A DNA stretch of 62,470 nucleotides from assembly GCF_004348265.1 (NCBI RefSeq), contig NZ_SMNT01000018.1:1-62470 (forward strand). Reading direction: 5' to 3'. Positions 16,995 through 25,882 of the stretch are shown in pieces. Position 1 is the first letter of the stretch; each line of letters opens with the position of its first letter. Both the position numbers and the translations under genes were made by a program. This DNA is from Methylobacterium segetis (lineage in GTDB: Bacteria; Pseudomonadota; Alphaproteobacteria; Rhizobiales; Beijerinckiaceae). Under the pieces are notes generated by a model that saw only the letters and a program-made list of their open reading frames with translations, searched no databases and had not been told where the DNA came from.

Positions 16995-19847
16995 TCAGAT
17001 CACCCAGTCGAACGAGCCGGCGGTCGCGTGACCGGCGGCCTGGAAGCCGAAGCTGATCTCCTGACCGGGATCGAGGTGATGGTTCCAGGTCGCGCTGTGG
17101 ATCACGTACTCGCCGTTCGTGTGGCTCACGATCTCGGCGTTCCAGATATTGGTGATCTCCAGCGGCGTCTTCAGCTTGATCGTCCAGTCGTCGAGCGCGG
17201 CCGTGCCGGTGTTCTTGAGCGCGGTGCTGGTGACGACGCCGGTGCCCCAGTCGTTGACCACCGTGGTCTTGGGCAGGAGCGTCGGCGCACCGGCCGCCGG
17301 CGGGGTGCCCGTCGACGGCGTGCCCGTGGAGGGCGGTGTGGTCGGCGTGCTCACGCCGCCGTCGTCGTTGACGATCGTGGCGGTGGCGGTGCCGTGGCCG
17401 AGATCCGCGTTGCTCGGCGCCGAGAGGGCGAACTGGAAGGTCTCGTTCGCCTCGGCGGCCGCGTCGCCCTTCACCGTGACCGTGACGGTCTGGGTGGTCT
17501 CGCCCGGCGCGAAGGTGAGCGTGCCCTTGGTCGCCGTGAAGTCGCTCGCGTCTGCCGTGCCGGGCAGAGTCGTGTAGTCGACGCTGACCGCCGTCGCGGC
17601 CGCCGCCGACAAGCTCACCGTGAAGGTCGCGCTCGTCGTCCCGTCGACGGTCGTCGTCCCGCCGTCGCCGCTGAAGTGGAACATCAGCGGCTGCAGGCTC
17701 GACACCTTGTCGGTCTGCACGCTGGTCCAGTCGTCCTTGAGTATGCCCCCGGTATCGCCGGAATTCGGGTTCCACGACCACCAAGTCCAGCTCACCCCCT
17801 GCTGGCCGGCCGCGATGTCGCGCGTGCCGTTGGCGTCCCAGTCGCCCGACAAGTAGGATTGGAGCTTCGACAGCCAGGCGACGTCCTTCGGATCGGTGAG
17901 CTTGCTGCCGAACTCGCCGAGATAGACGGGGGCGATGTTCTCGCGGGCGATGTAGCCCCACATCTGGTCGAACTTCGCCGGCATGTTGTTTGGGAAGCTC
18001 GGATCGTTGAACCAGGGCTGCCCGTAGATCGAGTTCGGGTAATCGTGCGCCGAGTAGACGAGGTGGCCCGGGCTGCTGAGCTGGATGGGACGGTCCTTGA
18101 CCCCCATCAGGTTGCCGCCCCACCAGTAGAAATTGTTCTGGTAGGAGGCGACGCCCTCGACGAAGATCAGCCAGTTCGGGTTTGCGGCGAGGACGGCGTT
18201 GCCGGCCCGCTCGGCCGCCGCCGCCCAGTCGGTGGCCCCGCCTCCGCCCCAGGTGCCGTTGTAGGGCTCGTTGTGCAGGTCGGCGCCGATGACGGTGCTG
18301 TTGCCGGCGAAGTGCTTCGCCAGCATGCTCCAGTTGCTGATCCAGCTCTGCTCGCTGTAGGTGCCGTTGTACCACAGGCCGTTCTCGGAGGCCCCGGCCC
18401 CGGCGCTGGAGCGGTGGTGGTCGAGGATGATCTTCAGGCCGAGCTGGCCGGCGGCGCTCACGATCTTGTCCATGATCTGCAGGCCGGACAGGCCCGCCAG
18501 ATCCGGGTTCTTGCCGTAGTCGATGCCGTTCGGCGTGCTCGCCGCGTCGAAGAGCTGGTCGGAGAAGGGTAGCCGGATGGTGTTGAACCCGAGGTCCACC
18601 ATCTGCTGCATCATATCCTTGTAATTGCGGACGTTCAGCCCGTCCGGGGCGTAGCGGCCCGATTCCATGCCGAACCAGTTCACGCCGGCGATCTTCACGG
18701 TGTGGCCGGCCGCGTCGAGGATCTGGCTGCCCTGCGTGTGGAAGTAGCCGCTGCCGAGGCCGGTGCCGCCCGTCGAGGTGACCACCGGGTTGCCCTCGAC
18801 GATGGAGATGTCGGCGACGCTGAGCGTCGGCCGGGGCGCGTCATCGTCCGTGATGGTGGCGGTGGCCTGCGCCCTCGCGAGGGTCGCCCCGGTCGGCTGC
18901 AGCAGGTTGAGCCTGAAGGCCTCGCTTCCCTCGCTCAGCGCGTCGCCCGTCACCGGGACCACGACCGTCTTGACGGTCTCGCCGGGCGCGAAGGTGAGCC
19001 TCCCGGAGGTCGCCGCGTAGTCCGAGCCCGCGAGCGCGGTTCCGTCCTGCGTCTGGTAGCCCACCGTGACGCTGGCGGTGCTCGCAGCCGACAGGGTGAG
19101 CGTGAAGACGGCGTTGGTGGTCCCGCCCGTCCCCTCCCTCAGGGTGATGTCGGACACGCCGATCGAGGGCATCGGCGGCGGCGCGGCGTCGTCGTTGACG
19201 ATGGTGGCGATGCCGGCCGCCTTCGCGATCGTCGCCTTCGTCGCGCCCGACAGGTTGATCCGGAAGGTCTCGTTGCCCTCCAGCACCGTGTCGCCGACCA
19301 CCGGCACGCTGATCGTCTTGCTGGTCTCGCCGGGGGCGAAGGTGAGCGTGCCGCTCGTTGCCGTGTAGTCCGCCCCGGCCGTCGCCGTCCCGTCGGCGCT
19401 CGAATACGCGACGGTGATCGGCTCCTTCGAGGCCGCGCTGAGCGAGACCTTGAAGCTCGCGGGCGCCGTGCCCGTGTTGCCCTCGGTGATGGAGATGTCA
19501 CCGATCGTGACGGTGGGGGGCGGCGCCGGGGCACCCGTCCCCACCGCCTCGCCGTTCACGACGAAGCCTGTCGGCGGAGGCGCGGTGCCCTGGGAGGCGG
19601 CCTGGAAGCCGAAACTCACCGATCCGTTCGGCGCGATCGTGCTGTTCCAGCCGGCGTCGCGGACCACGTAGCGGGTGCCGACATGGCTGACGATGACCCC
19701 GTTCCAGAGGTTCGTGATCTCGAAGGGTGCATCGAACTCGACGAGCCAGCCATTCGTCCCGGTCGGCGCAGTATTCTTCACCGAGACTGAACCGATGAAA
19801 CCCGCGTTCCAGCTGCTGCTGACGCTGAAATCCACGCCGTACGTCAT
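16995..19847 (-). CDS. Multidomain cellulase: CBM2 - Calx-beta x2 - GH5 nested in a third Calx-beta - CBM2
   Basis: The 950-residue protein starts directly with a family-2 cellulose-binding module (1-88) and has no Sec signal. Two complete Calx-beta domains follow (about 112-220 and 228-336). A third begins at 340 (TLSVADISIVEGN, to 353) and resumes at about 734 (VDGTTSATFTVSLS) to 829. The family-5 glycoside hydrolase occupies about 355-730 between these halves, with acid/base Glu527 in DLHNEP and nucleophile Glu645 in YLGEFGS. A second CBM2 closes the protein (about 858-950). It should cut beta-1,4-glucan and bind cellulose at both ends. Calx-beta repeats without a Sec signal often accompany type I secretion, but no transporter is seen nearby. 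Its place beside bcsA-N suggests a role in cellulose remodelling or release. Confidence 0.9.
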   Translation of the reverse strand: MTYGVDFSVSSSWNAGFIGSVSVKNTAPTGTNGWLVEFDAPFEITNLWNGVIVSHVGTRYVVRDAGWNSTIAPNGSVSFGFQAASQGTAPPPTGFVVNGEAVGTGAPAPPPTVTIGDISITEGNTGTAPASFKVSLSAASKEPITVAYSSADGTATAGADYTATSGTLTFAPGETSKTISVPVVGDTVLEGNETFRINLSGATKATIAKAAGIATIVNDDAAPPPMPSIGVSDITLREGTGGTTNAVFTLTLSAASTASVTVGYQTQDGTALAGSDYAATSGRLTFAPGETVKTVVVPVTGDALSEGSEAFRLNLLQPTGATLARAQATATITDDDAPRPTLSVADISIVEGNPVVTSTGGTGLGSGYFHTQGSQILDAAGHTVKIAGVNWFGMESGRYAPDGLNVRNYKDMMQQMVDLGFNTIRLPFSDQLFDAASTPNGIDYGKNPDLAGLSGLQIMDKIVSAAGQLGLKIILDHHRSSAGAGASENGLWYNGTYSEQSWISNWSMLAKHFAGNSTVIGADLHNEPYNGTWGGGGATDWAAAAERAGNAVLAANPNWLIFVEGVASYQNNFYWWGGNLMGVKDRPIQLSSPGHLVYSAHDYPNSIYGQPWFNDPSFPNNMPAKFDQMWGYIARENIAPVYLGEFGSKLTDPKDVAWLSKLQSYLSGDWDANGTRDIAAGQQGVSWTWWSWNPNSGDTGGILKDDWTSVQTDKVSSLQPLMFHFSGDGGTTTVDGTTSATFTVSLSAAAATAVSVDYTTLPGTADASDFTATKGTLTFAPGETTQTVTVTVKGDAAAEANETFQFALSAPSNADLGHGTATATIVNDDGGVSTPTTPPSTGTPSTGTPPAAGAPTLLPKTTVVNDWGTGVVTSTALKNTGTAALDDWTIKLKTPLEITNIWNAEIVSHTNGEYVIHSATWNHHLDPGQEISFGFQAAGHATAGSFDWVI

Positions 19848-20554
19848 AGCCCCACCCTTCGCTATGAGAGCAAACCCGTCGATGGCCGGCGCCTTTCAAC
19901 GGGTCGGGCGTCGAAGTCCAGGCGTAATTTGACGGAATTTTGGTGGTTTGCGGTCTTCTCAGGTGTTCTGAGCCGACCAGCTTGCGCGAGTACGGTCGAG
20001 CCGGGACGACAGCAGGCATCGAAAACAGATGAGAGCCGCGGCGCTCCTCGGCATAAAGTACGTATCTTGGTCGTAATGAGAATTCTCAAGACGGCAAATA
20101 CCGCGATCATACGAAGTATATCATAATCCGAGGGCTTAGCCCAACAAGACGTTGTATCTGCGCATCCGATTTCTTCGGCGCTTCATAATGCCGGCACCAC
20201 TTGCAATACTATCGCGTGACGGGGAATATTTACGGTGGGCATCCATGCGCGTCCCGGCATGCGCGAACGGTCGGAAACGTACGAAGCCTCTGGCCTGCCG
20301 GTGGGCGATGCGAACCACGAACGGAGGTGCTGCCGACGGCATGAAGGACAGACGCGCTGCAACGCCTACCGAAACGCGATGTCCGCTTTGCGGGGCCTGA
20401 TACCCGGAAGCCGCTGTTCCGCCTTCGGCCAAGCTCGGTCGTTTCGAGCTGATCAGATTGCCGACAAGCAGACCTTCCGAAGGGCCGAGAAAGACCGAAA
20501 GCGGCCGCAAGCGTGAGGTTGCACCACCTGCGAGCAGCCTTCCGAACCAGCATC
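19848..20554. other. Lower-GC intergenic region (about 700 bp)
   Basis: No frame here has recognisable features. GC drops near 20040-20170, where the cellulase promoter and a possible divergent start could lie, but I cannot point to a specific promoter. The stretch separates the cellulose island from a frameshifted hypothetical gene. Confidence 0.4.
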
Positions 20555-20886
20555 TCACTCGAAAACCCGATCCGCGCCGACCAGCAGATCCCGCGCACTC
20601 GGCGGCACCGGAAATCCGTATCCGTCGCCGGGCTTCTCCCAGACGAGGCGGCCCTCGGCATGGTGCGGGCTGCGGTGAAGCGCGAACCCGACCCGCTGGA
20701 GCGCGAGGTTCAGCGCCTGGACCGCGTCGACGCCGCCGGCAAAGCCGTGGTGCGTACGTCCGGCCAGCCGATGGCGTAGCGGCAGATCCAGCCCCCATCC
20801 TCCACCTCGGGCCGGTAGAGGCGCACAGTTACGTTCTCGGTCGAGCCGGGCCCGAGCAGGCGCAGGGTCCGGGTGGCGATCGGCAT
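20555..20886 (-). pseudogene. DUF6968-like hypothetical protein with a single-base frameshift
   Basis: From the ATG at 20886 the frame reads MPIATRTLRLLGPG and then RLYRPEVEDGGWICRYAIGW before losing sense near 20757. The other frame carries the rest: HGFAGGVDAVQALNLALQ, LVWEKPGDGYGFPVP and RDLLVGADRVFE. Adding one C in the ACC-ACG junction restores one continuous protein of about 110 residues. The pattern of GVDAVQAL followed by GYGFPVP suggests the small DUF6968 family of unknown function. This is a real single-base deletion or a sequencing error. Confidence 0.6.
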
Positions 20887-20956
20887 CGGTGCGGTCCTCT
20901 CTAAATCTGCGATCCTGCGCCTCGGTCGAGAATGGCCTCGAAACACGCCGCCATCC

Positions 20957-21070
20957 ACCTCTCCCGTTCGGGAGAGGTCGAGTCCGCGGGACGCGGACCG
21001 GGTGAGGGGTGCGACCTCTCCGGATGACGCGCACCCCTCATCCCAGCCCTCTCCCGAACGGGGGAGGGCG
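20957..21070. repeat. Intergenic inverted-repeat cluster (REP-like)
   Basis: A perfect 10-bp stem ACCTCTCCCG / CGGGAGAGGT with a TT loop lies at 20957-20978. A second, nearly perfect stem CCCTCTCCCG / CGGGGGAGGG is at about 21049-21070. Between them GGTGAGGGGTGCG and CGCACCCCTCATC form a larger inverted pair. Together these look like a dispersed palindromic element of the kind common in high-GC proteobacteria. Confidence 0.65.
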
Positions 21071-21088
21071 CGCGGCGCGCCTCGCTCG

Positions 21089-21144
21089 CCCGTGTCCTCC
21101 TGCCCGTGCCCTCCTGCCCGTGTCCTCCTGCCCGTGTCCTCCCG
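21089..21144. repeat. 14-bp tandem repeat, four copies
   Basis: CCCGTGTCCTCCTG is repeated four times with single-base differences in copies 2 and 4. The array sits between the palindromic element and the trhO start, about 25 bp upstream of the ATG. Confidence 0.9.
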
Positions 21145-21170
21145 CGCCATCCCCTGCTAAACCCCGCCCA

Positions 21171-21944
21171 ATGCCCTACACCGTCGCTGCCCTCTACCGG
21201 TTCACGCCGCTCCCCGATGCCGATGCCCTCGTTGCGCCGCTCCAGGCGCTCTGCGAGTCCCTGGCGCTCACCGGCACGCTGCTCCTCGCCCGCGAGGGGA
21301 TCAACGGCACGGTGGCCGGTGAGGCGGCCGCCATCGACGCCTTCCTCTCGGAGCTCCGCGCCGGCCCGCTCCTCGGCGGGAGGCTCGACGCCCTCGAATG
21401 CAAGCTGTCGTCGGCGGAGGAGCCGCCCTTCCGGCGCATGAAGGTGAAGCGGAAACCCGAGATCGTCACCTTCGACGCCGGCGCCACCGATCCGACCGGC
21501 GATGTCGGCACACGGGTCCCGCCGGAGGCGTGGAACGCGCTCCTCGACCGCCCGGGCCTGCGCCTCGTCGACACCCGCAACCGGTTCGAGGTGGCGCTCG
21601 GCACCTTTCACGGCGCGGAGGATCCGGGCCTGACCCGCTTTGCCGATTTCCGCGCCTATGCCGACGCGCTCGACCCCGCGGAGGAGCCCGAGATCGCCCT
21701 GTTCTGCACCGGCGGCATCCGCTGCGAGAAGGCCGGCGCCTACCTGAGGGCGCGGGGCTTCCGGAACGTCCACCTGCTCCAGGGCGGCATCCTGAAATAC
21801 CTCGAGACCGTGCCAGAGGCCGAGAGCCGCTGGCGGGGGGATTGCTTCGTCTTCGACGGCCGCATCGCCCTCGGCCACGGCCTCGAGGAACACGGCGACC
21901 ACCCGGCCGAGGCGCTGGGATCCTTCGCGGAGGCCAAACGATGA
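21171..21944 (+). CDS. trhO: tRNA uridine-34 hydroxylase TrhO (rhodanese-related)
   Basis: The 257-residue protein matches the YceA/TrhO family, which hydroxylates U34 of tRNA to 5-hydroxyuridine in the cytoplasm. An N-terminal domain with LLAREGINGTVAG (about 39-50) is followed by a rhodanese domain. The catalytic loop LFCTGGIRCEKAGAYL near residue 185 holds the conserved cysteine, and HLLQGGILKYLE follows. The frame is intact. The stop overlaps the slyX start (ATGA), so the two are cotranslated. Confidence 0.92.
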   Translation: MPYTVAALYRFTPLPDADALVAPLQALCESLALTGTLLLAREGINGTVAGEAAAIDAFLSELRAGPLLGGRLDALECKLSSAEEPPFRRMKVKRKPEIVTFDAGATDPTGDVGTRVPPEAWNALLDRPGLRLVDTRNRFEVALGTFHGAEDPGLTRFADFRAYADALDPAEEPEIALFCTGGIRCEKAGAYLRARGFRNVHLLQGGILKYLETVPEAESRWRGDCFVFDGRIALGHGLEEHGDHPAEALGSFAEAKR

Positions 21945-22150
21945 GCGACGACGGCGCCCGCATCGACCGACTGGAGATGCGCCTCACCGAGCAGGACCAG
22001 GCGATCGAGGATCTGAACCGCACGATCACCGAGCAGTGGCGGATCATCGACCGGCTGACGCGGCAGGTCGCCGTGCTCACCGAGCACGTCGAGGAGGCGG
22101 CCGGGCGCACCGATCCCCGCACCCCCGAGCCGCCCCCGCCGCATTATTGA
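21941..22150 (+). CDS. slyX: SlyX family protein
   Basis: The 69-residue protein is a short coiled coil (RIDRLEMRLTEQDQAIEDLN and so on) ending in a proline-rich PPPPHY tail, which is the hallmark of SlyX. The cellular role is unknown. It overlaps trhO by 4 bp. Confidence 0.85.
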   Translation: MSDDGARIDRLEMRLTEQDQAIEDLNRTITEQWRIIDRLTRQVAVLTEHVEEAAGRTDPRTPEPPPPHY

Positions 22151-22663
22151 ACGGATCTGCGTACGCGATTTGTTCTTGACAGAATTCCTAAAATCTGCTT
22201 TCAATCCCGCATCTGCCGCCGCCGAGCAGGGGGCCTTCCCGGTGGCCGACCGGGCGGGCCTGGGCGGCAGGGCGGTCCCGCGCCGGTGGCTTCGGTCGCC
22301 ATCGTCCCGGGCACGCTCGCGACGCAGGGTCGGCGGTTCGGGCTCACGCCCGGCCGGCGGCCCTGAGGGAACCGGTGCCGGGCACCACTACGAGGCCCGG
22401 TGCGGCGACAGAGGTCCGATCGGGGTCCGCCGACATACGCGGCCCGAAGCCGGAGTCGACGCGCGTGTAGCAAGAACCGCGACGCGAAGGCGGCCTCAAG
22501 GCCCGCGAGGGCGGGAGGCCGTGGGACGCCGTGGGATCGGCATCCGCAGCGCAACACCACTCTCGGGTCCCGCGGCGTCCCGCGTCCCCTTCCTCGATCC
22601 CGACGTTCCCGGCGCGATGCTCCGGGGCGACGATGAGGCCTGCGCGCGTCCGCCGGCCGGATC
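22151..22663. other. Intergenic region between convergent genes (about 510 bp)
   Basis: Very GC-rich and palindrome-rich, with frames on both strands that carry no family features. It lies between the 3-prime ends of slyX and the aldehyde dehydrogenase gene. I find no RNA gene or mobile element in it. Confidence 0.45.
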
Positions 22664-24103
22664 TCAGGCGCCCGCCTGGGTCACGAACTTCGTGACGAGG
22701 TAGCCCTCCAGGGCCTCGGCGCCGCCCTCGCTGCCGTAGCCCGAATCCTTCACGCCCCCGAAGGGCGTCTCGGGCACCGCGAGGCCGTGATGGTTGATGC
22801 CGAGCATGCCGCTCTCGATCCGCGCGGCGACCTTGGCGGCGCGCGCGGCCGAGCGGGTGTAGGCGTAGGCCGCGAGCCCGTAGGGCAGGCGGTTCGCTTC
22901 CTGCAACGCCGCCTCGTCGTCCGAGAAACGCTGCACGGCGGCCACCGGGCCGAACGGCTCCTCGTTCATCAGGCGCGCCGAGAGCGGCACGTCGGTCAGC
23001 ACGGTCGGCTCGAAGAAATTGCCGCGGTTGCCGATGCGCTTGCCGCCCGTGCGGAGCGTTGCCCCCTGCGCCGTGGCGTCGGCGACGAGGCTCTCCATCG
23101 CCTCGAGGCGGCGGCCGTGGATCAGCGGCCCCATCCGCGTCTCGGGGGCGAGCCCGTCGCCGACCGTCAGCCCCTCGGCGAAGGCCGTGAACCCGTCGAG
23201 GAAGCGGTCGAACACGCTCTCGTGGACGAGGAAGCGGGTCGGCGCCACGCAGACCTGGCCCGCATTGCGGAACTTGTTGGTGCCGAGCACCGAGACCGCC
23301 TTCTCGACGTCGGCATCCTCGAACACGATCGCCGGGGCGTGGCCGCCGAGCTCCATCGTCACCCGCTTCATGTGGCGGCCGGCGAGCGCGGCGAGTTCCT
23401 TGCCCACCGCCGTCGAGCCCGTGAACGAAATCTTCCGGATGACGGGGTGCGGGATCAGGTAGGCGGAGATCGCGGCCGGGTCCCCGTAGACGAGGGAGAG
23501 CGCGTCGCCCGGCACCCCGGCATCCAGATAGGCCCGGACGAGCGCGGCGCAGGAAGCCGGCGTGTCCTCGGGGCCCTTCAGGATCACCGAGCAGCCGGTG
23601 CACAGAGCCGCCGCGATCTTGCGCACGGCCTGGTTGAGCGGGAAGTTCCAAGGCGTGAAGCAGGCGACCGGGCCGATCGGCTCGCGCAGGACGAGCTGCA
23701 TCACGCCCTCCTGGCGGGCCGGGATCACCCGGCCGTAGGTGCGCTTGCCCTCCTCTGCGAACCAGTCGGTGACGTCGGCGGCGACCTGCGTCTCGAGGCG
23801 GGCCTCGGCCAGCGGCTTGCCCTGCTCCAGCGTCATGGTGCGGGCGATGTCCTCGGCCCGCTCCCGCAGGAGGTCGGCGGCGCGCCGCAGGACCTTGGCG
23901 CGCTCGATCGGCGCCACCTTGCGCCATGCCGCGAAGCCCCGCTCGGCCGCCTCGAGCGCCTCGTCGAGGTCGGCCCGGCTCGCCACGGCGTGCTGGCCCA
24001 GCGTCTCGCCGGTCGCGGGGTTCAGGACGGGCCGCCGCTCGTCCCCCGATCCGCCCCGCCAGCGCCCCGCGATGTGGAGTTCGACGTCCGCGTAACCGCC
24101 CAT
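22664..24103 (-). CDS. NAD(P)-dependent succinate-semialdehyde dehydrogenase-like enzyme
   Basis: The 479-residue aldehyde dehydrogenase has all core elements: [10 protein letters not shown] near 149-158, the cofactor loop [11 protein letters not shown] near 225-235, general base Glu251 in MELGGHAP, nucleophile Cys285 in NAGQVCVAP, and the closing [11 protein letters not shown]. The LEQGKPL and R-x-AGQVC style motifs fit the GabD/succinate-semialdehyde group, which oxidises succinate semialdehyde to succinate. A related aldehyde substrate cannot be excluded. It appears to be monocistronic. Confidence 0.85.
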   Translation of the reverse strand: MGGYADVELHIAGRWRGGSGDERRPVLNPATGETLGQHAVASRADLDEALEAAERGFAAWRKVAPIERAKVLRRAADLLRERAEDIARTMTLEQGKPLAEARLETQVAADVTDWFAEEGKRTYGRVIPARQEGVMQLVLREPIGPVACFTPWNFPLNQAVRKIAAALCTGCSVILKGPEDTPASCAALVRAYLDAGVPGDALSLVYGDPAAISAYLIPHPVIRKISFTGSTAVGKELAALAGRHMKRVTMELGGHAPAIVFEDADVEKAVSVLGTNKFRNAGQVCVAPTRFLVHESVFDRFLDGFTAFAEGLTVGDGLAPETRMGPLIHGRRLEAMESLVADATAQGATLRTGGKRIGNRGNFFEPTVLTDVPLSARLMNEEPFGPVAAVQRFSDDEAALQEANRLPYGLAAYAYTRSAARAAKVAARIESGMLGINHHGLAVPETPFGGVKDSGYGSEGGAEALEGYLVTKFVTQAGA

Positions 24104-24193
24104 GGCGACCCACCCTGCTCGGCCGGCCAGCCTGCCGGCAGGGGTCTTTTAGGCGTCCGGTCCGAGGGGGCCAAGCCTCCGGAGAGCGGAGCC

Positions 24194-24985
24194 TCAGGCG
24201 GCGATCATCTCCGGGAGCGCCTCCGGCCCCTCGGCGAGGGTGATCTCGCCGCGCCGGGCCCGGAGCGTCCCGCCCTTCGGCACCACGCGCCAGCCCTCGC
24301 GGCTTCCGTCGATGGGCTCGGAGACGACGACGAGGCCGGTCTCGCTCTGGCGAGAGTAGAGGCTCGGCGGGCGCCCGTCGCAGGCCCAGCGATAGGCGGT
24401 GAGCCACTCGCCGTCGGTCAGGAGCGCGGTGAAGCGCAGGGGCTCGCCGATGCCGGCGCCGCGCATCAGGCCGCGCACCGTCATGAGCGTCTCGGCCATG
24501 GCGCCGATCGGGTCGTCCTCCAGGCCGTTGGCGAGCGCCAGGAGGAAGATCGCCTCGGAATCCGTGGTGCCCCGGCGCCCGTCGTAGAGCGCGTCGGGGA
24601 TCAGGGCCTCCAGCCGCCGCTTGATGCGGTGGTAGCCGCCGATCTGCCCGTTATGCATGAACATGTGCCGGCCGTGCACGAAGGGATGGCAGTTCGCCCG
24701 GCTGGTGACGGTGCCGGTGGCGGCGCGGACATGGGCGAAGAAGGTCCTCGCTCGCACCTGGCGGCAGAGATTCACGAGGTTCTCGTCGGACCAGGCCGGG
24801 GAGACGTCGCGGTAGAGGCCGGGCTCGGGCCGCTCGCCGTACCAGCCGATGCCGAAGCCGTCGCCGTTCGTCTCGGTCTTCGCCTCGGCCGCGTGCAGCG
24901 ACTGGTGCACGAGGGAATGCGTCGGCGCGCAGACCAAGTCGGACAGGAATTCCGGTTCACCGCTATAGGCGAGGAAGCGGCACAT
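24194..24985 (-). CDS. Class II glutamine amidotransferase (YafJ/EgtC-like)
   Basis: The ATG at 24985 gives a 263-residue protein starting MCRFLAYSG, so Cys2 becomes the N-terminal nucleophile after Met removal, as in all Ntn-type glutaminases. Further hallmarks are NGDGFGIGWYG, FFAHVRAATG and FMHNGQIG. The longer frame back to 25096 would bury the nucleophile and is wrong. Stand-alone enzymes of this type include EgtC-like gamma-glutamyl hydrolases and the YafJ group of unknown substrate. No ergothioneine genes are seen nearby, so the substrate stays open. Confidence 0.85.
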   Translation of the reverse strand: MCRFLAYSGEPEFLSDLVCAPTHSLVHQSLHAAEAKTETNGDGFGIGWYGERPEPGLYRDVSPAWSDENLVNLCRQVRARTFFAHVRAATGTVTSRANCHPFVHGRHMFMHNGQIGGYHRIKRRLEALIPDALYDGRRGTTDSEAIFLLALANGLEDDPIGAMAETLMTVRGLMRGAGIGEPLRFTALLTDGEWLTAYRWACDGRPPSLYSRQSETGLVVVSEPIDGSREGWRVVPKGGTLRARRGEITLAEGPEALPEMIAA

Positions 24986-25374
24986 GGCGACGAACACCCC
25001 CTGACGAACGCGTGGGACTGGCTCCCGGTCCGGGCTCGCGGACAGCCAAGCAAGCGCCGTTCCGTTTCGGCCCCCACGTTCACACAACCGTAACATTCAG
25101 TCCGTTGCGGTGAACAGATCGTTAATGCACCGCAGCATCGAGCCCGGTGAGGCTCGCGCGCAACGGGGGCCGCAGCAGGGCGCGGGGATGGCATCCGAGA
25201 GGCTTCGGCGCGTGCCGCCCGCGCTCCGTGTAAAATTGGACATTGCGACGGAAATAATCCCGACTCTTGCCCGTTGATCGAGGCCGGCGCAGCATGGGCG
25301 GATGGGAATCAGCAGCCCTGTCGTGGCCTGCGCGTGTCCCGAGGCATCACAACAACCTGAGAAGAGGAGGCTTC
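24986..25374. other. Divergent intergenic region
   Basis: About 390 bp between the divergent amidotransferase and receiver genes, with moderate GC. The segment near 25080-25130 could hold the amidotransferase promoter. An EcfG-type promoter match for the receiver gene lies at 25250-25275. No gene is visible. Confidence 0.45.
25250..25275 (+). promoter_or_regulatory. EcfG-type general stress promoter (GGAAA-N17-CGTT)
   Basis: GGAAA followed by exactly 17 bases and CGTT fits the alphaproteobacterial sigma-EcfG consensus GGAAC-N16/17-CGTT with one mismatch. It lies 100 bp upstream of the receiver gene, on its strand. This would place the receiver under general-stress control (inference). Confidence 0.4.
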
Positions 25375-25767
25375 ATGGGCCAAGCTCTGCCCCCATGCCC
25401 CGTCGCCCTCGTGGTGGAGGACGATACGGCCGTGCGCGATCTCGCCGCCGCCGTCCTGGAGGAGACCGATCTCGACGTCATCGCCTGCGAGAGCGCGGAG
25501 GCGGCGATCTCCGTGCTGGAGCGGTCGGACCTCACCGTCGCCCTGCTCTTCGCCGACGTGCGCCTGCCGGGCCGCATGGACGGGATCTCGCTCGCCCGCA
25601 CGGTCGAGAGCCGCTGGCCGGAGGTCCGCGTCATCGTCACCTCAGGCTACGACGAGGGCCGCAACGCCCGCCTGCCGTCCGGCGCCGTCTTCATGCAGAA
25701 GCCGTGGCGGGCCCTCGACGTGCTGGTCCAGGCCGAGCGGGCGACCGACGCCGCACGGGCGGCCTGA
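25375..25767 (+). CDS. Single-domain response regulator receiver
   Basis: The 130-residue protein is one CheY-like receiver. Acidic residues sit in VVEDDTAVRDL, the phospho-acceptor Asp in LLFADVRLPG, Thr/Ser in VIVTSGYDEG, and Lys in FMQKPW. There is no output domain. The ATG at 25375 is chosen because a strong GGAGG lies just upstream (gaggaggcttc). Such orphan receivers usually work in phosphorelays or as sinks; the partner is not evident here. An EcfG-like promoter precedes it. Confidence 0.88.
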   Translation: MGQALPPCPVALVVEDDTAVRDLAAAVLEETDLDVIACESAEAAISVLERSDLTVALLFADVRLPGRMDGISLARTVESRWPEVRVIVTSGYDEGRNARLPSGAVFMQKPWRALDVLVQAERATDAARAA

Positions 25768-25792
25768 CCGGACGGCGGGCGGCCCAACGAAA

Positions 25793-25820
25793 AGGCCCGC
25801 GCCGCAGGGCGGCCGGGCCT
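25793..25820. terminator. Bidirectional terminator-like hairpin
   Basis: AGGCCCG at 25793-25799 pairs with CGGGCCT at 25814-25820, with further GC pairing inside. It sits between the convergent receiver and rpsU genes, preceded by AAAA on the plus side. No long U-tract is present. Confidence 0.5.
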
Positions 25821-25882
25821 CGTCGGGAGATGGGGTCCGGAGATCGGTCCGGTCGGGCCGCCGTGACGGCCCGGGCCGGAGA

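Noticed and set aside
20700..20790. Programmed frameshift in the DUF6968-like gene
   Set aside because: No slippery heptamer or downstream structure is apparent; a plain deletion or sequencing error is simpler.
22787..25093. 768-residue open frame antisense to the aldehyde dehydrogenase and amidotransferase genes
   Set aside because: Low-complexity Arg/Gly/Ala/Val sequence without family features, opposite two well-defined enzymes.
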